Counted from the stretch's first letter, positions 18,166-27,124 are shown. The stretch is 62,086 nucleotides of DNA from Melioribacteraceae bacterium (GCA_023230485.1 JALNXG010000014.1:1-62086); one strand, 5' to 3'. Translations and numbers: made by a program. Notes: generated by a model from the sequence alone, not told the origin.

Positions 18166-18621
18166 TTATTTTTTCTTTTTATTATTTAATTCGGTAATTA
18201 AATACCGTAGAGATTCAATTAAATTGTCCCTTTTTTGCTGTTCCATTTTATTTAGAATTTCTTCATGAATACTCATGTGACTATTATAGAGATTTTCGAT
18301 AAATGGGCGGCTTTTGGGGAGTATTTTTATTGAGACGTTTCTTTTATCATCAGTATTTGAAATCTTGGTAACGAAGTTTTTTTCTTCTAATCCGGCAATA
18401 ATCTGCGTAATTCTCCCGGGAGTTATCGAAAGTACATCGCATAATTCTTTAATTGATAAGAATTCATTGAAAGCGAATAATTTAAGAACTCGGAATTCAG
18501 CAGGCGATAGATTAAAACTCTTTGCAAAATAATCTTGTGTTTTATTGCATGTATGTGTCAATTCGCAGACTAACTCGGCTAATTCTTCCACTTGATGATG
18601 TAATGTAGATATGTTTGTCAT
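18166..18621 (-). CDS. MarR family transcriptional regulator
   Basis: A 151-residue winged-helix regulator. The recognition region reads FLSIKELCDVLSITPGRITQ, followed by the wing KISNTDDKRNVSIKIL. Long helices at both ends fit the MarR dimerisation fold. It is the first gene of the minus-strand sulfur operon, and a 29-base perfect palindrome begins 5 bases upstream of its ATG, so autoregulation and control of the whole operon are likely. There are two cysteines near the N-terminal helix (ELVCELTHTCNK), which could sense redox or reactive sulfur; this is speculation from position only. No Shine-Dalgarno sequence is visible; the palindrome occupies its place. Confidence 0.9.
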   Translation of the reverse strand: MTNISTLHHQVEELAELVCELTHTCNKTQDYFAKSFNLSPAEFRVLKLFAFNEFLSIKELCDVLSITPGRITQIIAGLEEKNFVTKISNTDDKRNVSIKILPKSRPFIENLYNSHMSIHEEILNKMEQQKRDNLIESLRYLITELNNKKKK

Positions 18622-18626
18622 ATTTA

Positions 18627-18655
18627 TAATTTATTTTAGACTCTAAAATAAATTA
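18627..18655. promoter_or_regulatory. 29-bp perfect palindrome, probable MarR operator
   Basis: The arm TAATTTATTTTAGA (18627-18640) is exactly inverted at 18642-18655 around one central C. It lies 5 bases before the MarR start codon, where a dimer would block the promoter or the ribosome site. The rest of 18656-18878 shows no further structure. Confidence 0.75.
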
Positions 18656-18878
18656 GGATTTTCTCAAATGCAAGAGAAAAAGGATAAAAAAGGATTATTA
18701 TATCAAGATGCGCTATCCGATATACATCCATTGAAAAAGCAGATGACAATCAAATAATTAGTTATTTAAATCTTTTTGTTTATGCAACCTTTTTATGGTT
18801 AAGTGCGTCTAACTTGTAGTGAATAAAATTCACATTTTTTTTGAATTATAACATAAAATATATTAAGGAGTTTTGATT

Positions 18879-19604
18879 ATGAAACGCATATTGGAAGTAT
18901 CTTCGTTCTTTTTGTTAACAATTATTATTTCATTAAGTAATGTTTATGCTTCTGGAGAAGTGGCAGGAAAATATTCAGCACAATTAGCTGCTGCAAGCAC
19001 ACAGGGAAGAATAATGACATTGAACTTATATCAAGATAATAGTGCTGTATTAACGAGCGATTATCAGAATGGAAAACCGGCAGTAGTTGAAGAAGGTACT
19101 TGGAAAGCATCAGGTAATTCAGTTACTATTGATTTAGACAAGATGAATGGAAGAAAATCATATAATCCGCTCAATATGACATTCGATTTTATGAATAGTT
19201 CTTTAGTAGCAGTAAAATATGATGAAAAAATGTTTGGAAGCGAAGGAGTTAAATTAGCAAAAGTGGAAGTAACACCTGCAGTTAATACAACATGGAAATG
19301 GGTTTCTACAGCTTACGAGAAAGATAATTTAACTGTAACTACACCTGATGATTACACAATTGAATTAAAAGAAAATGGTAGAATAATCGTAAAAGCAGAT
19401 TGTAATAGAGGTTTTGGTAAAATTGATATGAATGACTACAAATTAATAGTCGGCGAAATGAGTTTAACAAAAATGGCATGTCCGGAAGGTTCTCTTTCAG
19501 GTAAGTTTTTAAATGAACTTAGCAATGCTACTACTTATGCAACGAATGGAAATACATTGATGATTACTTTGAAAGATAATAGTGTAATGAAGTTTACTAA
19601 ATAA
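18879..19604 (+). CDS. Secreted NlpE-like plus META-domain protein
   Basis: A 241-residue protein with a signal peptide (to about VYASG). The N-terminal half (about 25-115) has the lipocalin-like NlpE pattern (TLNLYQDNSAVLTSDYQNG, then EEGTWKASGNSVTI). The C-terminal half (about 130-240) is a META/HslJ domain (TTWKWVS, IIVKADCNRGFGKI, then LTKMACPEGSL). The two cysteines sit in the standard META positions. The start is ATG 18879, with AAGGAG 8 bases upstream; the TTG at 18873 is too close to it. Such proteins are periplasmic or surface envelope-stress proteins without known catalytic activity. It is a single-gene unit closed by the terminator at 19705. Confidence 0.8.
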   Translation: MKRILEVSSFFLLTIIISLSNVYASGEVAGKYSAQLAAASTQGRIMTLNLYQDNSAVLTSDYQNGKPAVVEEGTWKASGNSVTIDLDKMNGRKSYNPLNMTFDFMNSSLVAVKYDEKMFGSEGVKLAKVEVTPAVNTTWKWVSTAYEKDNLTVTTPDDYTIELKENGRIIVKADCNRGFGKIDMNDYKLIVGEMSLTKMACPEGSLSGKFLNELSNATTYATNGNTLMITLKDNSVMKFTK

Positions 19605-19704
19605 ATTCTAATAAAGTCGGAATTATCTTCCTAAAAGGAAATGGATTTATTATATACAGAAAAAATTGGTAGTATAAGTTTTAGATTTAAGAAATATTAA
19701 AATG

Positions 19705-19737
19705 AGCAGTAAGGATTCCCCTTACTGCTTTTTTTTA
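19705..19737 (+). terminator. Rho-independent terminator after the META protein gene
   Basis: AGCAGTAAGG (19705-19714) pairs with CCTTACTGCT (19720-19729), followed by eight further Ts. It abuts the 3' end of the convergent galM gene. Confidence 0.9.
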
Positions 19738-20766
19738 TTCAAATTTTAGGATGATTTCATGGTGATATTTTTCACCCGGTATTAGGAGAGTAGAAGGGAA
19801 CTCGGGTTTATTGGGAGAATCAGGATAAAATTGCGGCTCGAGACAAAAACCGGTGTAGCGATCCATCGGTTTTCCATTTTTGCCAATTGTTCCATCTAAG
19901 AAATTACCGGAATAAAACTGGACCGCGGGATATGTAGAGAATAATTTTAATTTTCGTCCGCTCGTAGGTTCGAAAATTTCCGCAGCAAACTTTAGTTCAT
20001 TTAACTTACCTTTAAGGACATAATTAAAATCATATCCGCCATCAACTTTATCTATTTTTTCGCCAATCTTCATATCATCAATAAAATCTAATTCTGTGCC
20101 TATAATTGGAAGCAGTTTGCCCGTTGGAAAAATATTCTCATCAATTTCGGTTATCTCTTCTGAATGTAAAGAAAGATGATGGTCGAGAATTGAAGAAGCT
20201 AAATCACCACTTAAATTATAGTAAGCATGATTGGTTAGATTAACGTGTGTTGGTTGGTCGGTTTCCGCATCGAAAGAGATTTTTAATTCATTATCTTCGT
20301 TGAGATAGTATTTTACGATTGCAAGTAGATTACCCGGGAAACCTTCTTCACCATCTTCGCTAAGATAACTGAACTGAACACCCATACCGGATAATGTTTC
20401 AAAAATAGTATAACTCCATAATTTTTTATTGAAGCCATTGTGCCCGCCATGTAGAGTATATCCGGGTCGATTCTCGCTTAATTTATATTCTTCTCCATCA
20501 ATAGAAAACTTAGATGCGCCAATTCTATTGGCAAACCTGCCCACAGTAGAACCCATAACGAATTTATCACTTTCATATTCTTCAATCGTATCATAGCCAA
20601 GTATTATATCAGAATAAATCCCTATTCTATCCGGAGTTTTAATTGATACCAAAGTGGCACCAAAGTTTATAATTTCCACTTCTATACCGTGAGTGTTTTT
20701 GAGAATAAAAGACTTAACTTCTCTTCCATCTGAAAGTTTGCCAAATTCATTAATAATAGGTTTCAT
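19735..20766 (-). CDS. galM: Aldose 1-epimerase (mutarotase)
   Basis: A 343-residue cytosolic enzyme interconverting alpha and beta anomers of free aldoses (galactose, glucose). The catalytic acid H180 is in NLTNHAYYNL and the catalytic base E310 in GFCLEPQFYPDSPN. The substrate-binding GRFANRI and LHGG (H106) motifs are present. Length and ending match the family and there is no signal peptide. It is a monocistronic minus-strand gene. Mutarotases are often linked to glycan utilisation, and in this genome it may support sugars released by the glycanases elsewhere in the window. Confidence 0.95.
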   Translation of the reverse strand: MKPIINEFGKLSDGREVKSFILKNTHGIEVEIINFGATLVSIKTPDRIGIYSDIILGYDTIEEYESDKFVMGSTVGRFANRIGASKFSIDGEEYKLSENRPGYTLHGGHNGFNKKLWSYTIFETLSGMGVQFSYLSEDGEEGFPGNLLAIVKYYLNEDNELKISFDAETDQPTHVNLTNHAYYNLSGDLASSILDHHLSLHSEEITEIDENIFPTGKLLPIIGTELDFIDDMKIGEKIDKVDGGYDFNYVLKGKLNELKFAAEIFEPTSGRKLKLFSTYPAVQFYSGNFLDGTIGKNGKPMDRYTGFCLEPQFYPDSPNKPEFPSTLLIPGEKYHHEIILKFE

Positions 20767-20823
20767 AATTCCGATAATATTTTTGTTTTTAAAAATAAAT
20801 AATTGTCAGGCGAAATACAGAAT

Positions 20824-20860
20824 AAAAAAAAGAAGCTCCCCGAAAAAAATGGGAGCTTCC
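20824..20860 (-). terminator. Rho-independent terminator of the metal TonB operon
   Basis: GAAGCTCCC (20832-20840) and GGGAGCTTC (20851-20859) pair perfectly. On the minus strand the stem is followed by eight Ts (A tract 20824-20831). Confidence 0.9.
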
Positions 20861-20877
20861 TTGTGGTTACAGAAGGC

Positions 20878-20897
20878 AGCTATTTTACTAAATAGCT
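20878..20897 (-). other. Second hairpin in the 3' UTR of the metal TonB operon
   Basis: AGCTATTT (20878-20885) and AAATAGCT (20890-20897) are perfect complements. An outer GTTACAG/CTGTAAC pair flanks them (about 20866 and 20910). It lies between the TonB receptor stop and the terminator, so it would be transcribed as a structured 3' UTR. Confidence 0.4.
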
Positions 20898-20983
20898 ACT
20901 ATTCGAGGGCTGTAACATCTACTATCAAAAAAGAGTCAGAACAGTACCTATATTAGTTAAAATCTTTGTTCACGTATTTAATA

Positions 20984-23218
20984 CTACATTCTAAAACGAA
21001 GTCCGGCATACGCCATCGCACCGGTAACAGGACCCCACACCATTGATGCATCAAAAAATTGGCTATCGGGATTAAGCGAATCGATAATTAAATTTTCCTG
21101 TCGATAACCGAATAAGTTTTCAACACCGAGATAGATATCCAATCCGGGTAGGAACGTTCTTGTAATCTGTGCATTAACCGTAAAGAATGCAGGTGAACTT
21201 AATGGCATCTGATATTGTTCGGGATTAGATAGAGTTGAAGGAATTCTTTTACTCCCGGAATACTGAATCGTTAAGTCATAAAACATCTGCGGATCATCTT
21301 CTTTTTCTTTATCGGTGGAGTAAGCAAAATTAATAAATGCACGATGCTTAGCACTAAATGGGCGTTCCATATATATCCCGTCTATCATCTGCTTAACGTC
21401 CAAGAAACGATATGCAGTTTTAAGATCAAAATTCTCAAACGGCTTAAAGGCAAATTCAGCTTGGAAGCTATTTGAATATGCACCGTTTTTAATTGTAGAG
21501 AAAATTACTTTTTGCGGAGATGAATCGAGATTAGCAATAGTTATTTGATCGAAATCGGTACGGTAGAAATCGATAGTAAAAGATGCATCTCTATAATCAT
21601 AATAGAAATAATGAGTAAGACTAATTCCAAAGTTCCATGCTTTTTCCTGTCCGAGACCATAGCCATAAGTACCCGATTGATTAATAGAAAGAACACGTGA
21701 GCTTGCTAATGCAGAAGCATATTCGGTGAAGATATTAGATGTTCTAAATCCTCTACCAGCAACGCCGCGCATTACCCAATCCGGATTTGGTGAATAGCGT
21801 AAATGAAGACGAGGTGTAAACATAAAACCAAATTGGTTATGGTAATCGGCTCTTATACCTGCGACTAATGATATTTGATCCTCATCAGAATAAGTATATT
21901 CTGCAAAAGCACCGGGGACTTTCTCGATTCTATTATACGTATCATTAATAAATTTCTCATTGAACTGATCGAACAAGAAGCTAAAACCAACGCGATATTT
22001 ATGTTCAGTAGTATTTATAATTGATTGATATAAGAAATTAAAATAGCCTGTTTTCTCATTGCCGCTATAATCACGTTGACCAAAGAATGAAGAATTACGA
22101 TAATTGGTAAATGAGAATTGGAATCCGAATGATTTATATGGAGCATCGGCAAAAACATAGCCCATCTTTGCGTATAAGTTTAGGTTATTATTTGTTGTCC
22201 CGAAATTATATGTAGGAGTATTAAGAGTGGATGAATTATAAGTTCCACCTTCTTTTTTATCAGTTACATATTGGAAACCAAATCTGCTTTCCCACCCATC
22301 CATACTTAAGTACTGCCATCTTTGAGCTATATTCAAAGTATTAAAAGTAGGGAGGTCGCTAAAATTATCATTATTCATATCGAACTTACTATTGCGAGTA
22401 CTATAATGAAAAAGAGAGATTGCAGAGAAATGTTCATTAAAATGAGAGATATAATTTAGGTTCCCTTCAAATCGTCTATCGTAATCGCCATAGACATTTA
22501 AGAAAATAGGAGTTTCATCGGGGGAGATTGATTTGCGAAGATCGACATCAATCTGACCGGTAATCGATTCATATCCATTAGCGACAGACCCAATTCCTTT
22601 AGAAACATTAATAGCCTGAACCCAAGTTCCCGGAACGAATGATAGCCCGATATTCGACATAAGTCCACGAATATAGGGCATATTTTCTAAGGAGGTTTGA
22701 GTGTAAGTCCCTGAAAGTCCGAGCATCTCAATCTGTTTAGCACCTGTAATTGCATCCGTAAATGAAACATCAATAGAAGGATTAGTTTCAAAGCTTTCCG
22801 AAAGATTACAGCAAGCTGCTTTAAATAATTCCTTTTCATTCATAGTTGATTTATTTTCTATAGCGAAATAATCTTGTGAAGTGGAAGCTTTTTCTCCACT
22901 TACTTCCACTTCGCCAAGCTGTTCTGCGTCTTCTTTAAGTATGACTTCTACGAACTTATTTTCTTTTACTTCGATTGTATCGGCTTTGAATCCTATAAAG
23001 CTAACGACCAGAAATTTATATTCGGAGGCGAACGGAATTTTGAAATCCCCTTTGCTATCGGATGTTGTCCCGATAGTCGATGAGAGCCAATATATATTGG
23101 CTCCTGCAAGGGGATGCTTATCGCTTCCGTGATCTTCGTAAACTCTTCCCTTTAAGCTATTCTGTGCATTTATTATCGTAAGGGAAGCAAATAATAAAGT
23201 GATAATTAATTTTTTCAT
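20984..23218 (-). CDS. TonB-dependent receptor, metal-linked type with CCNLSESF plug motif
   Basis: A 744-residue outer-membrane receptor. It has a signal peptide (about 1-18), a carboxypeptidase-like regulatory domain (about 21-95; LKGRVYEDH, PLAGANIYW), a plug domain (about 115-230) and a 22-strand barrel ending in GLRFRM. The plug contains a vicinal cysteine pair, C136-C137, in KAACCNLSESFETNPSIDV. I associate this with receptors next to HMA-domain genes in Bacteroidota and suspect a metal (copper) ligand role. It lies 17 bases after the HMA gene and shares the operon with the HYC_CC_PP-like gene. It probably takes up a metal or metallophore; the substrate is inferred from neighbours only. 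Confidence 0.85.
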   Translation of the reverse strand: MKKLIITLLFASLTIINAQNSLKGRVYEDHGSDKHPLAGANIYWLSSTIGTTSDSKGDFKIPFASEYKFLVVSFIGFKADTIEVKENKFVEVILKEDAEQLGEVEVSGEKASTSQDYFAIENKSTMNEKELFKAACCNLSESFETNPSIDVSFTDAITGAKQIEMLGLSGTYTQTSLENMPYIRGLMSNIGLSFVPGTWVQAINVSKGIGSVANGYESITGQIDVDLRKSISPDETPIFLNVYGDYDRRFEGNLNYISHFNEHFSAISLFHYSTRNSKFDMNNDNFSDLPTFNTLNIAQRWQYLSMDGWESRFGFQYVTDKKEGGTYNSSTLNTPTYNFGTTNNNLNLYAKMGYVFADAPYKSFGFQFSFTNYRNSSFFGQRDYSGNEKTGYFNFLYQSIINTTEHKYRVGFSFLFDQFNEKFINDTYNRIEKVPGAFAEYTYSDEDQISLVAGIRADYHNQFGFMFTPRLHLRYSPNPDWVMRGVAGRGFRTSNIFTEYASALASSRVLSINQSGTYGYGLGQEKAWNFGISLTHYFYYDYRDASFTIDFYRTDFDQITIANLDSSPQKVIFSTIKNGAYSNSFQAEFAFKPFENFDLKTAYRFLDVKQMIDGIYMERPFSAKHRAFINFAYSTDKEKEDDPQMFYDLTIQYSGSKRIPSTLSNPEQYQMPLSSPAFFTVNAQITRTFLPGLDIYLGVENLFGYRQENLIIDSLNPDSQFFDASMVWGPVTGAMAYAGLRFRM

Positions 23219-23235
23219 TTTTTGCCTTTCGGGAT

Positions 23236-23580
23236 TTAGTGAGTGTTTTCGGAATCTCTATATAAACAGCAATTAGGAAGTTTTACATAGACAGAATCAG
23301 CGGCTTTGAATTTATCTGTATCATGACCTACTTCTGCAATTCTATGTTTTAGAGAATCAATAGTTATCTCATCCTTTAGATAAGCAACTTTTAGGACTTT
23401 TGATTTTTTATCCCATTTGGCAAGTTTTACTTCTTTTATTTTAAGTGTTTTTTCTATTCTATTTTTACACATGTTGCAATTACCGAATACCTTAAATTCG
23501 GTTTCTGCTACTTTATCTTGAGCGATTGAAAGTGTTGTGAAAAATAAAAACAATACTGCTATACTTAATAAATTTTTCAT
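23236..23580 (-). CDS. Periplasmic heavy-metal-associated (HMA) domain protein
   Basis: A 114-residue protein with a signal peptide (to about SIAQ) and one HMA ferredoxin-like fold. The metal-binding pair is C35/C38 in GNCNMCKNRIEK, and a second cysteine pair sits near the C terminus in LPNCCLYRD. The family binds Cu(I) or related soft metals and hands them on. It is exported, unlike cytosolic CopZ, so it would meet the metal on the outer side of the inner membrane, next to the TonB receptor encoded 17 bases downstream. AAAGGAAA upstream gives the ribosome site. Confidence 0.88.
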   Translation of the reverse strand: MKNLLSIAVLFLFFTTLSIAQDKVAETEFKVFGNCNMCKNRIEKTLKIKEVKLAKWDKKSKVLKVAYLKDEITIDSLKHRIAEVGHDTDKFKAADSVYVKLPNCCLYRDSENTH

Positions 23581-23688
23581 TTTATGTTTCCTTTAAATAA
23601 TATTTGAAATTAATAGACACCCTTAATTATTAGTTTAGGGCGTACTACTTCCTTTTAATTCTATTGAATTATAAATAAGGGGAGAATC

Positions 23689-24069
23689 TCAAATAAGGAA
23701 ACTGCAATATGAAATACGGATATCTCTACCGGGAGGTGAGTTATCTGTAATGTTTTTGGGTATTATAGTATGTGAAACTACACTTGCCGTTTCAATATTA
23801 GTTTGAAAAGGCATTGCAATCTCGAATGAATTGATCTTAAATTCGGTTTCGGATTTATGAAGGTCTTCGATTTTTGTAGTTTTAATTTCTGTTTTGCAAC
23901 ATTCGATACCGCACTCCATACCACAGCAAGAATCGGGTTCGCCCGGGTTTTCAGTTAATGCAAATTGGACGGAATCAACCGAATCACCGCAGAAATGAAT
24001 AGCTACATTTACCCCGACAACGAGGAAAAGATAAATGAGAGCAAACGATATTGTAAAGAACTTCTTCAC
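23689..24069 (-). CDS. HYC_CC_PP-like small cysteine-rich membrane/periplasmic protein
   Basis: A 126-residue protein with an N-terminal hydrophobic segment (about 5-24) followed by AIHFCGDSV, a cysteine cluster (CC at 48-49, then ECGIECCK) and a late SPPGRDIRI segment. This order of H-x-C, CC and PP matches the small HYC_CC_PP proteins found beside HMA and TonB genes in Bacteroidota. The cysteine and histidine content suggests metal binding. It is encoded about 108 bases upstream of the HMA gene on the same strand, so it is probably in the same regulon and perhaps the same transcript. The function is unknown. Confidence 0.7.
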   Translation of the reverse strand: MKKFFTISFALIYLFLVVGVNVAIHFCGDSVDSVQFALTENPGEPDSCCGMECGIECCKTEIKTTKIEDLHKSETEFKINSFEIAMPFQTNIETASVVSHTIIPKNITDNSPPGRDIRISYCSFLI

Positions 24070-24122
24070 ACAGCTAATATATTAAAAAAGATATTATATA
24101 CACAAGTCATATTTAATTGCCT

Positions 24123-25115
24123 TTACTCTTTCTTTGGTATTAAAGCATTTAATATTGGAAGATTCCACTCATCCTTATCTACGAAGTATAGAACGAAATC
24201 GGAATCGAACTGCCAATAGCCCCAGCTCCATTTATATTTTTCTGCGTTTCGCGTGATGAAATCAATATATTTAACGCGGTAATTCATTTGAGCATTTTCT
24301 AGCGCACCGAATTCACCCAAATAAATTGGGCGATTATTTTTTATTGCCCATTGATTAACCAAGGCAAAATCATCTCGAACTTTATTTAATTCTTGAGGAG
24401 TACCCCATGGGATATTTTTAAGATCTTTAAAGTCCGGAGTCCAAGACGCACCCTGATGAGTAAATTCCATAGGAAGATAATAATGTACTGTAACGATTAT
24501 ATTTTTATCATCCTTTGGAAGTGAAAGGGAATCGAGATGATAAATATTATTCCAAAATCCGGGACCGATTATTAGAATACGATCCGGATTATTTCGTCTG
24601 ACTATCGGGAGAAGCTCTATTATGTATTTATTCCAAAGCTCATCAGTAAGTTTTCCGAATGGTTCATTAAGTAGTTCGAAAATTACTTCATCAGGATAGT
24701 TTTGAAAATGATCGGAAACTTGGTCCCAAAAAGATTTTAGTTTCGGTAGGTTCTCTTCGGGGGCATTTCCCATATCTCCAAAATTATGCATATCAAGAAT
24801 TACAATAAGATTATTCTTAAGAGCATTATTGACTGCCCAATCGAGAGTGCTAAACCAACTATCGGATAATTGATTTGTAGTTTTATCCATAAATGAGAAT
24901 GCATGTAAATTAATACGGACAGAATTAAAACCTGCTTCTTTAATTTTGGTAAAATATGCTTCCTTGAAACGACCCTGCTCGAAATTTTTCCAGATAGGAT
25001 CATAACCGATGATATTTACTCCGCGTCCGATTTTCTTATTAATGTCGAATGCTTTGCCAGTTTGGGCGGATAGTGAAATAGAAGTAATGAGTAAAATTAA
25101 AAGCAGCTTTTTCAT
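24123..25115 (-). CDS. Secreted GH5 glycoside hydrolase (endoglucanase-like)
   Basis: A 330-residue enzyme with a signal peptide (to about LSAQ) and a single GH5 barrel. The acid/base E151 is in FELLNEPFG and the nucleophile E268 in IYLGEFGALE. Other family marks are RGVNIIGYD, SVRINLHAF, LDMHNFGD and VTVHYYLP. It resembles the cellulase-type GH5 subfamilies acting on beta-1,4-glucan or related chains. It has no binding module and no type IX tail, so it probably stays periplasmic. It stands apart from the mannan region and lacks that region's operator. Confidence 0.9.
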   Translation of the reverse strand: MKKLLLILLITSISLSAQTGKAFDINKKIGRGVNIIGYDPIWKNFEQGRFKEAYFTKIKEAGFNSVRINLHAFSFMDKTTNQLSDSWFSTLDWAVNNALKNNLIVILDMHNFGDMGNAPEENLPKLKSFWDQVSDHFQNYPDEVIFELLNEPFGKLTDELWNKYIIELLPIVRRNNPDRILIIGPGFWNNIYHLDSLSLPKDDKNIIVTVHYYLPMEFTHQGASWTPDFKDLKNIPWGTPQELNKVRDDFALVNQWAIKNNRPIYLGEFGALENAQMNYRVKYIDFITRNAEKYKWSWGYWQFDSDFVLYFVDKDEWNLPILNALIPKKE

Positions 25116-25187
25116 ACTATTCTCGTGAATTGTTAATTTTAAAAATAATAAAATATTTGCGAAATAAATTCTTTTGGCGATGGATAA

Positions 25188-25230
25188 TAAAAAACCGGTT
25201 ATTTCTTGCTGAGATAACCGGCATTTTTTT
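25188..25230 (-). terminator. Bidirectional-looking terminator behind yebC
   Basis: CCGGTTAT (25195-25202) pairs with ATAACCGG (25214-25221). A T run exists on both strands (minus: A tract 25189-25194; plus: 25224-25230). It serves yebC on the minus strand. Confidence 0.85.
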
Positions 25231-25260
25231 GTAAGTCAACTTAATTTGATAAAATTTATT

Positions 25261-25971
25261 TTAAGCCATATTTGTATAAACTGATTGAACGTCATCATCT
25301 TCTTCGATTGCTTCAATAAGTTCATTTACTTCTTTTTGCTGTTCTTCGTCTAGTTCTTTCATATTTCTAGGGAGATAAGGGAATTCAGTAGCACTGATTT
25401 CAATATTCTTTTCGTCCAATGCTTTTTGCATGGAACCATAGTCTTGGAAAAGGGTATATATATAGATCGAGTCGTCGTCGTATTGAAGTTCATCAAGACC
25501 ATAATCAATTAATTCCATTTCAAATTCATCAACATCAGCGATAAGAGATTTATCGATTTTAATAAGACTTTTATGATCGAACATAAAAGAGATAGAACCA
25601 AGAGCACCGAGAGCACCTTCATATTTGCGGAAGTAATGTCGAATGCTTGCGGCTGTACGAGTAGTATTGTCGGTAGCACATTCCACAACTACTGCCACGC
25701 CATGAGGTCCATAACCTTCATATGTGATTTCAGAATAGTCGGTAGTATCTTTAGATACTGCACGTTTAATTGCGGCATCCACTCTATCTTTAGGCATATT
25801 GACTGATTTAGCATTTTGAATCGCAATACGAAGCTTAGAATTTGATTTTGGGTCGGGTCCGCCACCTCTAACTGCAATTTCAATATCTTTTCTTATTCTA
25901 TTGAACGCCTTAGACATTTTAGCAAAGCGTGCAAACATTTTGTGTTTTCTTGTTTCAAAAATTCTTCCCAT
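25261..25971 (-). CDS. yebC: YebC/PmpR (TACO1) family protein
   Basis: A 236-residue cytosolic protein of the YebC/TACO1 family, which acts as a DNA-binding regulator (PmpR) or translation factor relieving ribosome stalling. Family marks are RFAKMSKAFNRIRKDIEIAVRGGGPDP, split here as RKHKMFARFAKMSKAFN and RGGGPDPKSN, then MPKDRVDAAIKRA, YEGYGPHGVAVVVE, TDNTTRTAASIRHYF and LGSISFMF. The C-terminal acidic region (EAIEEDDDVQSVYTN) is normal. The family usually opens with GHSKW; here it opens with MGRIFETRKHKMF, the variant common in Bacteroidota. It is a single gene with its own terminator. Confidence 0.93.
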   Translation of the reverse strand: MGRIFETRKHKMFARFAKMSKAFNRIRKDIEIAVRGGGPDPKSNSKLRIAIQNAKSVNMPKDRVDAAIKRAVSKDTTDYSEITYEGYGPHGVAVVVECATDNTTRTAASIRHYFRKYEGALGALGSISFMFDHKSLIKIDKSLIADVDEFEMELIDYGLDELQYDDDSIYIYTLFQDYGSMQKALDEKNIEISATEFPYLPRNMKELDEEQQKEVNELIEAIEEDDDVQSVYTNMA

Positions 25972-26071
25972 AGGTATTGGTATCTTTTTTATTTGTAAAA
26001 CTTGAATTAATACAACTCTGCAATTTAAGAAAATGTAGAGTAAAATCTAAACAAGAAGTTTTTCTTATTAA

Positions 26072-26977
26072 TTAATCTTTTGTGAGTTCGTCATAAGCGC
26101 GTTCGAGGTTCATTTTACGTGCGCCGTCCCATCTCTCTTTTAGATTATTAAATCCCGGAATATCGCCCGAAGCAATTTCATCTTTCGATTTACCCGCTTT
26201 GATACCTTTATTTACATTATCAACCAAAGCTTCGAAATAATTTTTCATTTTTTTAATATCATTTTTTGATCCGGTTACATGTTCGTCAATATCAGCATGA
26301 CCATAAATAAATAATGTATCCATATCATATTTTTTATAAACCATTTCGAGTGTTTCGATCCAATATTTTATTGAGCCACCGCCCATATTGTCAATATAGG
26401 GATAAGTGTTATTAAAAACGAGATCGCCAACATGAGCAATATTAGCATTCTCGAAATGGATTACAGAATCACCGCCTGTATGAGCTGGAGAGAAATAACG
26501 AGCCGTTACTTTCTCCTTTTTCAAGTCCAATTCCCAATCTTGACCGAAAGTGATGTCAGGATACTTCTGTGGTTTATCGGGATTACCGCCATACATTTTT
26601 TCTTGAAGCAATTTGCAGTTTTCGTGTGCTACAATTATCTTCGTGAAATCTCTTAAATAAACGTTTCCCGAAGTGTGATCACCATGATGATGAGTATTAA
26701 AAAGTACGTCTATTTTTCCGCCACTCATTTTTGAAAAATTATCAAAGAAATTTTTAGCTGAATCAGAGAATTGAGAATCGATTACAACCGAATAATCTTT
26801 TCCGGCAAACCAGCCAATAGTTCCCCCTTTTTCAATATAGATACCGATATTATTACGCAGTTTTTTAATACCATTTTTTCCATCTTCGAGCAAATTAAAA
26901 AAACTGCTACCTTGTAAGAAAAGTCCACCCGTTAATAAGAAGCTCGATTTTATGAATTGTTTACGATTTATTTCCAT
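26072..26977 (-). CDS. Exported MBL-fold metallo-hydrolase
   Basis: A 301-residue protein with a complete metallo-beta-lactamase-fold metal site: H96, H98, D100 and H101 in NTHHHGDHTSGN, H166 in AHTGGD, D185 in AHVGDLVF and H227 in IYGHADID. The N terminus (MEINRKQFIKSSFLLTGG) looks like a Tat signal with the RK variant of the twin-arginine pair. The substrate is unknown; family members include lactamases, thioesterases, quorum-quenching lactonases and sulfur dioxygenases. It is a single gene between yebC and ccdA with no operon partner. Confidence 0.88.
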   Translation of the reverse strand: MEINRKQFIKSSFLLTGGLFLQGSSFFNLLEDGKNGIKKLRNNIGIYIEKGGTIGWFAGKDYSVVIDSQFSDSAKNFFDNFSKMSGGKIDVLFNTHHHGDHTSGNVYLRDFTKIIVAHENCKLLQEKMYGGNPDKPQKYPDITFGQDWELDLKKEKVTARYFSPAHTGGDSVIHFENANIAHVGDLVFNNTYPYIDNMGGGSIKYWIETLEMVYKKYDMDTLFIYGHADIDEHVTGSKNDIKKMKNYFEALVDNVNKGIKAGKSKDEIASGDIPGFNNLKERWDGARKMNLERAYDELTKD

Positions 26978-27124
26978 ATAACATTCTCCTTAAATAATTA
27001 CAAATAATATACGAACTCCAATTATAAATGTAAAAATAATAGTATTGTTAATTTTAGTCACAGATATCCCACGCGATCAAATCAGAAATCAAGTAAATAA
27101 AATGATATTGCTCAAATAAGTATT

